Below are positions 46,781 through 58,247 of a stretch of DNA of 64,000 bases, piece after piece. This DNA is from Bicyclus anynana. Lineage: Eukaryota; Arthropoda; Insecta; Lepidoptera; Nymphalidae. The notes below the pieces were generated by a model, which ran no database searches, had not been told where the DNA came from, and saw nothing but the letters and a program-made list of their open reading frames with translations. The translations under genes were made by a program, and so were the position numbers. The DNA lies in NCBI RefSeq assembly GCF_947172395.1, contig NC_069102.1, positions 8,214,442 to 8,278,441 of the forward strand, read 5' to 3'. Every line of letters starts with the position of its first letter. The first letter of the stretch is position 1.

Positions 46781-47405
46781 CGTCTATTTGGTAAATGTTA
46801 AGATCTAGAGTTCTAGACTATAAAATACCATGTCTAAAATGCGCATAATTGATTTAGTTATACCGTAGAATTTAATAGTGATTATGAAGGCGTATAATTG
46901 AATACATTCCATTATAATTTTAATAGTATAAACATCAATGTATTCATTTAAATAATATCCTCCGATATAACCTGTGTGACCCAGGGATCATTTGTCAAAG
47001 AATTATAACTGTTTCGCAATATCAATAAAGATTTGCATTGTAAGAACGAGTAAAGTATCTTTTCAAATATGATGTCATATAGATTTTTGAGTTTTTCCTG
47101 GCATGGTACCTATGGACTTTAATATCCGTTACTTGTAATTATAAATAGATACTCACCGATTTGATGGAACAAAATGTATGGGTATTTTTCATGTTAAAAG
47201 TTATCACTTATACCAATCATAGAGATCAAAATATTTTATAATACTTACTTATCTATAACTGGTATTAAGATGAAATAGTATAATAAAAGAAAATTGGCAT
47301 ACAATAATAAATTAATTAAATGTCTAGGTAATTCAATAATTTTTTGATCAAAACATGTACCACACTCTAGCAAATAAATAAAAAGAACATATAACATACA
47401 ACATT
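46781..47405. other. no gene seen
   Basis: AT-rich; nothing recognised. Confidence 0.3.
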
Positions 47406-47411
47406 TTAATC

Positions 47412-47835
47412 TATACTAATATTATAAAGCTGAAGAGTTTGTTTGTTTGATTGAATTCAATTTCATCTCAGGAACTACTGGTCCGATTTAAAAAAATCTT
47501 TTAGTGTTAGATAGTCCATTTATCGAGGAATAGTGGATATGACCTTTGCCTCCGATTCTGGAGGGTGTGGGTTCGAATCCGGTCCGGGGCATGCACCTCT
47601 AACTTTTCAGTTGTGTGCATTTTAATTAGAATGCAATTTAAATATGACTTGTCTCAAACGGTGAAGGAAAAACATCGTGAGGAAACCTGATAATTTTCTA
47701 AATTCTCTACGTGTGTAAAGTCTGCCAATCTGCATTGGGCCATTTTGGTGGTCCTGGCCTAACTCTCCCCATTCTGAGAGGAGACTCGTGCTCAATAGTG
47801 AGCCGAATATGGGTTGATAATGATGATGATAATGA
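47412..47835. repeat. family A copy fused to SINE family E
   Basis: 47412-47528 is a minus-strand family A copy cut off at TTTATCGAGGA. It continues without spacer into a plus-strand family E SINE (GTGGATATGACCTTTGCC to GAGCCGAATATGGG), which has lost the first bases of its head. Confidence 0.75.
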
Positions 47836-47849
47836 TTAAAAGAACGAGA

Positions 47850-48230
47850 AAGAAATTTTATTATATGAATAGGTAGAGATTTCTTTAATTTCATTTGAGA
47901 AATGATATCTCTACATTATAGAGAAATTCGACATCGAAGTTCAAGGATTTAGATTGAATCTCGCTTTGTATGCAAATTTAGTTTCTATTGAAAGATTAAT
48001 ATGTGATTTTAAAAATTGCTTTATTTAAGAATGCATATTCTAGAATGGCAATAATATGTCCTCCCACACGACTTTCAGATTAGAAACGTTTATTATTATT
48101 TTTAGGGTAAAATAAGTTTTTGGGTTGTTATTTATAAGGGGGAATTAAAATTAAGTAAGTTATTGAAATGCGATTTTTAGTTAAAAATATTTATGTATAC
48201 TCTATACTAATATATAAATATATTGGAGTT
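47850..48230. other. no gene seen
   Basis: AT-rich; nothing recognised. Confidence 0.3.
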
Positions 48231-48235
48231 TCTTG

Positions 48236-48368
48236 AGGGTTTGTTTGAAAACACCCATGTTTTCCAGTTATACACACACACAGAAATATTTTCTATTTAT
48301 GGGAATCGAACCCACAGCCGTGGATGCAGAAAGCAGGGTCACTGCCCACTGCGCTACGCGGCCGTCAA
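48236..48368 (-). repeat. SINE family D
   Basis: Sister of 14365-14492; GAATCGAACCCACAGCCG in reverse is the B box. Has an extra ACACACAC run. Confidence 0.75.
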
Positions 48369-48369
48369 A

Positions 48370-49015
48370 TTGTGATAGTGACTTATTGTGAATCTTACGT
48401 TATACAGCGTTACAATTTTCAGACGCAAAAATTTTCTGTGTGTGAGTTATGAGGCAGAATTACTTTGAAAGATTCTGAAACTTGACGGAATAATAAAAAT
48501 AAATAAATTGGTACGCAGGTAATATCTAATTTAGTTTTAATTGACTGGTTATAAATCAAAATTAATTTATCATTATGGGCAGAAACGTTAATTTTGGATT
48601 TTTGAATCATCTTCACATTTGGTACACATTTGGTATTTACTTCAGTGAATATTTATTTACATTAGTATAAAGTAACTAGCTGAAATAAAAGCATATCTAA
48701 ACTAATTTACCTAACTTTGTGAATCATCCAGAAAATAAAAACTTTGATTTCACACAAAAAAGTCAAAATTACTGAAAAATAAACAATAAAAAAAAGATTC
48801 CGACGAATTGATAACCTCCTCCTTTTGAAGCCGGTTAAAAATCATGAAACATTTTCTTTAAAACATCTAATTGTGGCATTCATTTATGGCATATCTAATC
48901 TAACCTAACTCGGTGATTCACGCAAAAATAAAAACTCCGATTTCACACAAAAAAAATCAAAATTACCGAAAAATGTGCAATCTCCCACTTCATTAGCGAA
49001 TTATAAAATTAAAAT
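48370..49015. other. no gene seen
   Basis: Contains the short lepidopteran repeat word AACCTCCTCCTTTTGAAG at about 48813, also present at about 8720. Confidence 0.35.
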
Positions 49016-49021
49016 ACTCAC

Positions 49022-49225
49022 ACATCACTCCATATCGTCATTAAAATGTAAAAAAAAAACACAAACACTGGCACAAACATAAAATCAGAGTTCAGTCCGC
49101 TAGTCGAGTATCCCGCGAATCGCGCATCGCGTGGTGTTCCGCGAACGGCCTTCGAAGAAATGTTCATAGTTCATACGCTAGCTGCCACTGTGTCTGCCCT
49201 ACTGTACCTGTAGTACGGGCAGATG
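49022..49225 (-). promoter_or_regulatory. candidate promoter / noncoding first exon
   Basis: A GC-rich island (49073-49225) in AT-rich, repeat-poor DNA. On the minus strand it is followed by a consensus donor (GATGT|GTGAGT) at 49021. This could be the 5' noncoding exon feeding the acceptor at 19319. On the plus strand TTCAGTCC at about 49091 resembles an arthropod initiator, so a promoter for a gene on the plus strand is an alternative. Confidence 0.25.
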
Positions 49226-49344
49226 GCCATATAGATCCGGAACACATTGATATCGGTCTAAAGATATTTATTTCTCCAAAAAAGTTAACTTAGAGTTAAC
49301 ATATCGTCATTTTTGCAGACAGCATGCATTATTGTAACAAAATT

Positions 49345-49605
49345 TTAATTACATTGTTTTTTCAATATTTTGTCCAAGTTTATGAGGATGTAGGATTTAA
49401 TCGATTTCTTGAATGCTTTTATGTTGTTTAACTCCTTAAAAGAGTTTGGCAGCTTGTTATATAACTGAGCACCCTCACATAATATGTTTTTATTTCCATA
49501 GGTTTTTGTCCGTGGTCGCCAAATATTGATTTTATATTTATTCCTGAGATTGAGTTTGTTAGTCCTATGCTTAAATGTTAAAGTAGAATGTAGTGTGTTG
49601 GTCAT
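49345..49605 (-). pseudogene. LINE reverse transcriptase C-terminal fragment
   Basis: Translates to NIWRPRTKTYGNKNILCEGA and LYNKLPNSFKE ... FKKSIKSYIL, the pattern typical of CR1/Jockey-type C termini. 86 codons open; no upstream domain. Confidence 0.6.
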
Positions 49606-49609
49606 AATT

Positions 49610-50555
49610 TTTTTAATTATGAAACAGATACATACTTAAACATGAAACTCGAATTCTCTTTATCTCGATTAAATCTTTATTTGATTTACAATTTTTTTTT
49701 TAATATAGGGAATTAGTCTTCGTCAGTCCTTAGTAAACATTAAATCAACTTAAAATCCAAGCAAACATAATATAAATTAACGAAAAATCTAAACTTTTGG
49801 AGTTGCTAAACTTTGGTATCCGTTTTGAGGTAGGAAAGAGCAAATAAAATATGTGGTGGGATTTGCGCTAGCAGTTCTTCATGGAACGCTGTAAGAAGCC
49901 AGAAAAGAAAAGACGTTCAGTTTAAAGTTGTGCCACACACCACAATGCCTTTTTTTACTTACATTGTTTTTTTATTAATTGTAAGACGCCTCAACCACTT
50001 GGGCATATCTAAACCTAAACAAACGTATTGGAAGCATCAAACACCACGTTATGTTTGGCATAACCTTGAAAAAGGTACCAGCTGTGTGCATGACCAAGCA
50101 AGCAGAAGAAGAGTAGGGACTCCAATTTGGATAACAATCCTTGGGACTTAGGATTGTTGACTAGATGCACAATTGTTGTGTTCATTTGATGCCAAATCTT
50201 GTTCATAATATAAAAAACTCAAGGTTAGTGTATCAGTGGTGATAGTTCACAATTTGAATAACATAAAAATGATAAACTTAATAAATTGATATGCATATTG
50301 GCTATTATACTTAGCTAGTAAACGGCTCAGCGGTGAGCCCGTCTATATGGTAATTGGATTTTTCTAGGGCCTTTCTAATCTTGTTAAATCAGTAATAATT
50401 CCAAAGTATCATCATATATGGTGATAACTGATAAGTATTTGAGGAGAATACGTTATTTATGTAAATAGAAATGTAACTAATCTAATAACATAAAAAATAA
50501 TACCTAACATTGAAATAAATATATCAAACAATTCTTTTACCCTATATTATTATCC
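49610..50555. other. no gene seen
   Basis: AT-rich. A 73-codon ORF at 49930-50151 has no recognised domain. Confidence 0.3.
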
Positions 50556-50562
50556 GCACCAC

Positions 50563-50715
50563 TCTCGTTACAAAAGTACACGATGCTCTACAAGTCGCGA
50601 AAAGCCGAGCCGCATGGCGTGACATCGTGCGGAAAAAAGTTATGAATGTGTGATAGGGGTCACGACCCTCAGTAATGAGGAACACGACGCGGAGAGAGAG
50701 ACCCTATATTATTAG
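50563..50715 (+). pseudogene. frameshifted LINE reverse transcriptase tail
   Basis: One frame reads ALQVAKSRAAWRDIVRKKVM; a +1 shift then gives CDRGHDPQ and stop, the typical end of a non-LTR reverse transcriptase (W-R-x-I-V ... GHDPQ). A dead relic. Confidence 0.6.
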
Positions 50716-50719
50716 AGTC

Positions 50720-52190
50720 GTATGCCTATGAGGTTGAACCTTATGTGTCCTATGAGTGTTAATATAGGTAGGTGATGGATTTCCACTTTGGCATATAACA
50801 CATAAATTAACATTTAATACATAAAACATTATTGTTTACCTACCTAAACATCTTTAGATACTTATTACTAACTTTTTTATTTGATACTTGCACAGATTTA
50901 TCATCGAAACGAAAAATCTTCTTTTAGGAATTATTTCTATTAATCAGCTTTCAGCTATAAGACTTTTTTACATTAGGTTTCTACAATACATAATACCGGA
51001 ATGCTAAATCCCTTCGTACCTCAATTACAATAGATAACAAATCTAACAGTTACAGTAGATAACTAAGTCAATTTAGAAAATCTAAATTGACCCAAACCCA
51101 AGAATGGAATTAAAGCTAAAGTGGTCAAATTACCGAACCATATTAATCACACTAAGAATCTAATCAATTAATACATAGATAAGTATACCTAATATTCTAA
51201 TTTTCAAGCTCCCATTCCTCGGACACCGATGTATAGGCATCGTTTTACAATTTATTACATTCTTGTATCGAAATCTTTTGAATTGACATCGTAAATTCTA
51301 AAGAGTTCCTCAGTGTCAAAGAATTAAGAACTTTATGCTTCCTACCGAGACACCAAGATTGAACTTTATTGGCACATTGTCACCATAAATTCGACCTTGC
51401 TAATTCATTTATTATAAAGTATACGAAATTACCATTTAAACCAGAACCTGTATTTCAATACAATATTTATCCACAGGTAACGGTGTTTTAAATATTAGAA
51501 AAAGATATTTTGGTTTCATTAAAACGCTATTCAATAGAAAAATGTGTTGTGGAAGGTAAATCTGTTTCGACCGGTCTTTTTAATTTCGTGAATAAGCAAT
51601 GTCTTCTGACTAGATTTTATGGACTTGTGATTCGAACTTTTACGGTTTCAATATGCGTTGTACCTATACTTTTTTATGAGCCTGCCAATTAATGATATCA
51701 CGCACACGTCTAAAGTTTAAAGATTTTGTTAAAGCTCAGAAAATGTGTAAGAACTTTTCAAACGTTCGGTGTGTCACACAGTTTTAACAGATTTTAGAAT
51801 CAACTAACGAAATTCTTATAACAAGAAAACGTAATGATTTTTATTAATTATTCTCAAGTCAACCATCACAATTTGTCTCAGCAAGCGTTTAAACTTGGCG
51901 CCTATACATCAAGAGCTTAAAAAGCTTAAAAAGTCAATCTAACACCGAAAGGGTCGTTCCCACCCGTTGGATCGTTATATACACTTCAAAAACCCACTCC
52001 AAAAACATTCCGACTTTGACTATTGGTCATATTAAAAAAGATTTAGCAAATACTCTTTTTGTTTATGGTATTTTTATAATGGTGAACCTAGAACAAAATC
52101 CCAGTTAAGTAACATTATTCTATAACGATGTTTTTTTTAACTCGATAGTGTGAGGATCCTGGAATCGCCTCACTCTTTCTCTATCTCGAA
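50720..52190. other. no gene seen
   Basis: AT-rich, without recognised repeats or coding content. Confidence 0.35.
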
Positions 52191-52194
52191 GGCA

Positions 52195-52560
52195 CCGAGA
52201 TTACTAGACCAATTTTAAACACTTAATCACCATGGAAGGCTACATTATTAGGGAGTATCATTGGCTATATTTTATCCATATTTTACTACGGGAACGTAAA
52301 CTACAAGCGGGTGAAGCTAGGGGGGCGAGCGTCGAGCTAATAATTTTTTGTTTGCACCCGTGATGTCATCCTTTCAAAGGCTGAAAACCAGCGCTGCGGC
52401 TTCCCTTCCCGAACGGCCCCCCGAGATCCGAGTCTCAGAGTAGAGGCCCTTAGAGAGTTGTTCCGCTCATCTACTCTGCTTCTGCCTTCGAACCCCATCG
52501 GGCGATGCTTCTGCGCTCGTTCAAACCCCCCGTTGACTCCGCTGAGGTCCCATTAAAGAG
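52195..52560. repeat. degenerate family A remnant and GC-rich patch
   Basis: 52195-52340 is a minus-strand family A remnant (AGCGGGTGAAGCTAGGGGGG). 52360-52560 is strikingly GC-rich (CGAACGGCCCCCCGAGATCC) and ends at MITE N; probably part of an unidentified retroelement. Confidence 0.4.
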
Positions 52561-52570
52561 TCTACGGCAC

Positions 52571-52735
52571 TAACAGTGGAATTCTTAGACGTTGTAGTGG
52601 CACCCCCAGGGGATCATTCAGCCGCTGAGTGTCGAATTTAACCTCTATTTGTTTGAGAATTTGACACTCAGCGGGTGAATGATCTCCTAGGGGTTCCCGT
52701 ACAACGTCTATGAATGCTACTGTTACACAATCAGA
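52571..52735. mobile_element. MITE N, intact foldback copy
   Basis: TAACAGTGGAATTCTTAGAC is mirrored by GTCTATGAATGCTACTGTTA; the arms meet after about 75 bp each. 165 bp in total. Confidence 0.85.
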
Positions 52736-53350
52736 TAAAAAAGCTGCTGCTTTATGCTGAGTGAGAGACCTATAAATTGATCAGTGCGGTTTTTTATAAA
52801 ATGAAAACTTAGTAATAAGTTTTACTAATCAAGTAAAAATGCTTCTTCTTCTTCTTCTATTTACTAAATAAGTAATTAAATAATTAGGTACTTAACTTCA
52901 TACAGAAATTTTGAGGCCATAACTTTTCAAATGGTGTTGTAGGTCACTGGTAGGTATGTCTAATAATACGAGTATATCGCTAGCATGGGGGTTATTTAGG
53001 TTATACATGCTAAAAGCCAGCTTGGAAGTCCTCCCGCTGGGCCATGACGCCAGGTTATCGCAGCTTGTTGTATTAGCATATGATAATACTTGAAACAGCT
53101 CGGTGCCACGACTAACATGGGCATATTAAATAATTAAAGTTTATCGTTTAATCTATTCGTATCTCCCATAGATATTTTAAGAATGTTGTCTCTGTTCTAA
53201 GCACTTTCTCTAAGAATTCTCGTATGTATTTTATTTTCTAGGCTGTTTGTTTTGGAGTCTTCTCGGACCAAGACGCATTTAGAACCCTCGTAATTTTTTA
53301 TTTAGACTTTTCGACTAATTATTTAATAACATTACCTGTTAATAAAATAA
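52736..53350. other. no gene seen
   Basis: Contains a short CTT run at about 52840; otherwise unrecognised. Confidence 0.3.
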
Positions 53351-53351
53351 A

Positions 53352-53510
53352 AAGAGAATTATTTTAAATCTCTGCGTGTGTGAAGTCTGCTATTCCGCAT
53401 TTAGCCAGCGTGGTGGACTATTGTGGCCTATTGTGGCCTAACCCCTCTCATTCTTAGAGGAGACTCGCACTCAGCAGTGAGCCGAGTATGGGTTGATAAT
53501 GATGATGAAT
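53352..53510 (+). repeat. SINE family E, 3' half
   Basis: CTCTGCGTGTGTGAAGTCTG to GTATGGGTTGATAATGATG, with a local duplication of TTGTGGCCTA. Confidence 0.7.
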
Positions 53511-53950
53511 GATGAAAGGTTGTTTAAAGTAGAAATAAATTTACATTGGGCAATAAACACAGGTGATAATTGTGTATAATTGGAATTGCAAGTAATAAAC
53601 GTCATTTTGACCAAAAACGGAAGTTAATTATTATTATTAATCTACAGAAACAATCGGAAGCAACATGCCTATAGCCAAAAGCCCACCGAAGCCGTAATAA
53701 ATCACTTACTTTCACAGAGTTTTACCATACACATTAATTATTTCTATCGATTGATAAGTTTCGAACCTTCGTATACAATACACCTATCTACGTATCTACG
53801 ACTATTATTTATAGTCTCCGCGCCTTCGGCTTTTCAATTACAAAATAGTGATAAACCCATTAAAAGGCATTAAAAGAATCTAACAGCGGTATAATCAACA
53901 GTAAACACGTATTAAAATTTAAATGTGTAATAGACTTTGACTCATATACA
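53511..53950. other. no gene seen
   Basis: AT-rich; nothing recognised. Confidence 0.3.
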
Positions 53951-53953
53951 TAA

Positions 53954-54161
53954 ACTAGCTGACGCCGCGCGGTTTCGCCCGCGTGGTTCTCGTTCCCGTA
54001 GGAGTACGGAGATAATATATAACCTATAGCCTTCCTCGATAAATGGGCTATCTAACACTGAAAGAATTTTTCAAATCGGACTAGTAGTTCCTGAGATTAG
54101 CGCGTTTAGTCAATCAAACAAACAAACAAACTCTTCAGCTTTATAATATTAGTAGGTATAG
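53954..54161 (+). repeat. dispersed repeat family A, full length
   Basis: ACTAGCTGACGCCGCGCGG to TATAATATTAGTAGGTATAG; the best-preserved copy in the window. Confidence 0.85.
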
Positions 54162-54218
54162 ACACAGTATATAGATGTATTTATTGCTTTGCTCCTTTGG
54201 TGTACTATATTTAGTCAG

Positions 54219-54515
54219 CGATTTTTTTTATTCTCTGCAAGTTAGCCATTGACTCACCTAATTGTAAGTGATGATGCAATATATGGAAGCGGGCTTATTT
54301 GTTAGGAGGAGGATGAAAACCCACACCCCTTTAGGTTTCTACACGACATCGTAACGGAACGCTTGGCGGTACGGCTTTGCTATTAGGGTGCTAATTAGCT
54401 ACGGCCGAAGTCTTCTACCAGCCAAACCTGAACTAATTGAAAATTCTTAATCGTCCCAACCGGTGATCGAATCCAAGACCTCTGTCTCGTAAACTGCGCA
54501 CACAAAATGCGGCCG
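54219..54515 (-). repeat. SINE family C
   Basis: Minus copy from the A-rich tail to the head (GGTGATCGAATCC in reverse is the B box). The A box end is eroded. Confidence 0.75.
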
Positions 54516-54665
54516 TATAAAAAAAATAATAATAAAAATGTTCAATCAGTTTAATGTTATATTGTTTTTACTATCCAGCTACTAAGAGTTGATTGAGGCG
54601 ATGGATCGAGCTATAGGTACTCTTGTAGTCTCTGCGTGATTGAATCAAATATATACATACTTCAG

Positions 54666-54795
54666 TTTTGAAGCTAAAGTGGCAATGGACGGGGCAGATA
54701 GTTCGAAGAGCCACTGGACTTTGAGATCCAAAGTTGCTGAAATGGCAACCCTGCTCAGAAAAGCGCAGTGTTTGTCAACCCTAACAAGGTAGACC
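54666..54795 (+). pseudogene. decayed RTE-like fragment
   Basis: GAAGCTAAAGTGGCAATGGA, GTTCGAAGAGCC and GCGCAGTGTTTGTC mark the same RTE region as 37531, with many changes. Confidence 0.65.
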
Positions 54796-54885
54796 TTTTT
54801 TATTTTATTTTTCTTTTTAAAAATAATATTTGCTTTTTTTTTAATATGACCAATATTTTATAATTTAAACTATCGTGAGTGTTAT

Positions 54886-55082
54886 TCATATTAATTGATT
54901 ATGAAACACGGCTAAAACTCACGCGATATTACGTCGGAGTACGTCGCTTCGCAGTTTGGATCGTGCCGCGATGCAAGAACCAGCTCATGACTAAGGGCCC
55001 CGTATGGGTTCGAAACTAGTCGGGCATACTCCGACGTAATATCGCGTGAGTTTTAGCCGTGTTTCATAATCAATTAATATGA
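54886..55082. mobile_element. foldback element with perfect 56-bp arms
   Basis: Arms 54886-54941 and 55027-55082 are exact reverse complements; the 85-bp loop matches repeat family M. It interrupts a family L repeat: an 18-bp word starting TTAATATGACC occurs at 54841-54858 and 55074-55091. Confidence 0.85.
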
Positions 55083-55190
55083 CCAATATTTCCTATTCTC
55101 CTCCAACTAGTCGAGAAAGACTGTATTAGGAGTGGGTACGACAATAGACCAACGGGGCGGGGATCGAACCACCACCCTTCGATGATGAGC
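55083..55190 (-). repeat. repeat family L
   Basis: Minus relative of 59910-60055 (CCAACTAGTCGAGAAAGACT, GGATCGAACCACCACC). Confidence 0.65.
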
Positions 55191-55564
55191 CCGACCGATG
55201 ATGATAAAAGCCATTATAAGAATTATGCAAATAGAAAGCCTATTTATGATACGTAAGATCTCGAGCAATTACCTAGTTAATCAGTAATAATACAAATCCT
55301 CGGAAAACGAATGCGAATGGCACTCATTAAGTCATAAAAAGGTTAAAAGTTAATTGTCATGGTTACAAAGATCAAAAGTGTAGTAACATCACTTTCAAAA
55401 TGTTTATGTTATGTAAATAAACTTAAAAAATCATCACACTAAAACATAAAGGTGAATGTTTGTGTTTACATGTGTGTGTATGTTAGTTACTCGTAGGTAC
55501 TCCTTCCTTCACGCTACAACTCCTGAGATTTGGATGAGATTTGGTATGGAGAAACATTACATAT

Positions 55565-55912
55565 TGGCGGATTCCGTGGCGCAGTGGTATGTGCGGTGGA
55601 TTTACAAGACAAAGGTTCTGAGTTCGATCACCGGCTGTTCCGATTGAGGTTTTCTTAATTGATCAATGTCTGGCTGGCTGGCTTCGGCTATGGCTATAGT
55701 TACCACTCTACCGTCAAAGACGTACCGCCAACCGGTTTAGCTTTCCGGTACGACGTTGTGTAGAAACTGAAAGGGGTGTGGATTTTCATCCTACTATATA
55801 TGTTTTCTTTTCTACTACTAATAAGTTAGCCTGCTTCCATCTCAGATTGCATCATCACTTATCATCATCAGATGAGATTGTAGTCAAGGGCTAACTTGTA
55901 AAGAATAAAAAA
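55565..55912 (+). repeat. tRNA-derived SINE family C
   Basis: CCGTGGCGCAGTGGTATG head and GTTCGATCACC box; complete body and tail. Confidence 0.85.
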
Positions 55913-56460
55913 GATAGGTTACATTTGCTTCCGAAGTTCATGTTTACTTCGGGTTTTAAAACCCTGAATTTCACTTACTTTACTTTATGTATTGACTGTT
56001 TTGACTTACCTAATTTGTATTTTAATTTTAAGTATATTTTTACTTATCGTTACAGCAAACAACTCTCGTCTGTGCAGAGAATCGCGTAAACAAGTAAGTG
56101 GGCATAATTTCCCGTGCCGCCTCAAAGCGTAAGATAATATGCGTGTTTTTATATCATTGGGTGTGCATCGGTTTTTATATAAAACCTATTCATGCACTTC
56201 CTTTTTCTTATTGCAGTCCGCAGTATGGCGTATGTATGAATTATTTAAGTACCAATGAACTTTGTTAGTTCTTTGCACCTTGGCGGTAATTACGACATGC
56301 ATTATTTAATGGAAATTTAATTTTTTTATAAGTAACAGTAATAATATTATGTGCATTATATTTATATCTGCATAATAGAAAATATACTTACCCATAACAG
56401 AAGCTACGCTTACCTACTTTGCGGCTTAATAGTGATGTATGTTTTGTTTAAGTATATTTA
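55913..56460. other. no gene seen
   Basis: AT-rich; nothing recognised. Confidence 0.3.
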
Positions 56461-56463
56461 TAT

Positions 56464-56640
56464 ATGCCCGACCAGTTTCGAACCCATACGGAATCGTTGA
56501 TCATGAGCTGGTTCTTGCAACGCGGCACGATCCAAACGTTCATCAGTCAGAGAAAGTTAGTCCGCTGCCATCTACGATTGCACCATCACTTACCATCAGG
56601 TGAAATTGTAGTCAAGGACTTACTAGTAAAAAATAATAAA
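56464..56640. repeat. family M fragment joined to SINE C tail
   Basis: 56464-56535 is a minus-orientation family M piece (GCCCGACCAGTTTCGAACCC). 56560-56640 is the plus-orientation 3' end of a family C SINE. Confidence 0.65.
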
Positions 56641-56743
56641 AATTCTATCATAATTGTTTATTCAATAATGCAATCAACAAATCAGTTGCTCCCTTTTTGT
56701 ATTTTACTGTAGGTAGGTAGTATTTGTTTCAGTAGTTTATCAT

Positions 56744-57117
56744 TCATCATCATCATCAGCATGTCAGCCGATGGACGTCCACTGCAGGACATAGGCCTTT
56801 TGTAGGGACTTACAAATATCACGATACTGAGCCATCTGCATCCAGCGAAAACCTGCGACTCGCTTGATGTCGTTAGTCCACCTGGTGGGGGGTCGACCAA
56901 CACTGCGCTTTCTAGAGCGGGGTACCCATTCCAGCACCTTGGAGCCCCAACGGCCATCGGCTCTTCGAACTATGTACCACTTCAGCTTCGCGACACGTTG
57001 AGCTATGTCAGTGACTTTACTTCTTCTACGGATCTCCTCATTTCTGATACGATCACGCAGATCACTCCTAGCATAGCTCGTTCCATCGCCCGCTGTGTGA
57101 CTCTGAGTTTTCTTATG
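56744..57117 (-). pseudogene. RTE-like reverse transcriptase 3' fragment
   Basis: Same region and subfamily as 43632-44401, with a deletion of about 15 bp in KLKWQWAGHI and other indels. Ends in (GAT)n at its 3' side. Confidence 0.82.
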
Positions 57118-57359
57118 TTTTTCATTACGGTTGATAAAAAGAACGGAAATCCTGGAATGCTATCACACAACTGAGGAAATACTATGAAGATTTAATTTAA
57201 ATGCATTTACATATGACACACCTAAGTTAGAGAAAGCTTATGGCTACGTAATTAAACGAAGAATCATCCTTGTAAAATCATAGACATTATGCATTTAAAG
57301 TGGTTAAATAAGTAGAAGCAATTGGCAAAGCTCAATAAAAGAGGTTTTACCATAAATAT

Positions 57360-57760
57360 GCAAATAGCGAGCTGTTAATAACACACAGTTGAAAACTGTA
57401 CGGCACCAAGGTAATGGAGTTTTAGTACCTCCTTAAGGAAACAAGTTGGTAGTAAAAATTAATACAGAGCTATCGCTGTAGTTTAAAGTTGGTAAGTTGC
57501 TAAGTTATTCGGGTATTAGGGCACTAAGGCAACGGTAGTGTTTAAGTAAGGAGGCAATTGTGGTGTTTTAGTATCTCTAAGGTAACAGATTGACATACTA
57601 AAACTAATGCGAAGTAATCCTATAGCTTACAATCGCTAAGTTATTCGGGTATTAGGGCAAGGAGGTGGTGGTGTTTTAGTACGTAAGGAAACAAATTAAT
57701 AATAAAAGTTTATACGAAGTTATTCTATTTATCCTTAGACTAATAACCTATAGACGCGCA
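57360..57760. repeat. degenerate tandem repeat, about 136-bp period
   Basis: GCTAAGTTATTCGGGTATTA starts at 57499 and 57635; GGAAACAA and GGTGGTGTTTTAGTA words repeat with the same spacing. A further partial copy is at 58437-58525. Confidence 0.65.
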
Positions 57761-57777
57761 ACACCTAATAATGTTTT

Positions 57778-58107
57778 GACGGCCTCCGTGGCGCAGTGGT
57801 ATGCGCGGTGGATTTACAAAAACGGAGGTCCTGGGTTCGATCCCTGGCTGGGCAGATTGAGATTTTCTTAATTTGTCCAGGTCTGGCTGGTGGGAGGCTT
57901 CGGCCGTGTCTAGTTACCACCCTACCGGCAAAGACGTACTGCCAAGCGATTTAGCGTTCCGGTACGATGCCGTGTAGAAACCGAAAGGGGTGTGGATTTT
58001 CATCCTCCTCCTAACAAGTTAGCCCGCTTCCATCTTAGACTGCATCATCACTTACCATCAGGTGATATTGTAGTCAAGGGCTAACTTGTAAAGAATTAAA
58101 AAAAAAA
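57778..58107 (+). repeat. tRNA-derived SINE family C, well preserved
   Basis: Canonical A box (TGGCGCAGTGG) and B box (GGTTCGATCCC), full body, A-rich tail. AATGTTT on both sides is a likely short target duplication. Confidence 0.9.
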
Positions 58108-58153
58108 TGTTTCACTCCAAACGTAAGCCACTTCTGTGACTATGTGAGCGTAA

Positions 58154-58247
58154 CCTTATCAGCCGATAGACGTCCACTGCTGGACATGGGCCTCTTGCAT
58201 GCACCTTCAAGCACAACGGTCTCGAGCCGCCAACATCCAGCGGCTCA
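58154..58247 (-). mobile_element. very short RTE insertion with 12-bp TSD
   Basis: Only the last 94 bp of an RTE element (CAGCCGATAGACGTCCACTG ...). Flanked by identical ATGTGAGCGTAA at 58142-58153 and 58248-58259. Confidence 0.9.

Noticed and set aside
57778..57850. tRNA gene-like sequence with A and B boxes
   Set aside because: It is the head of a family C SINE present in about ten copies; no cloverleaf acceptor stem was apparent.
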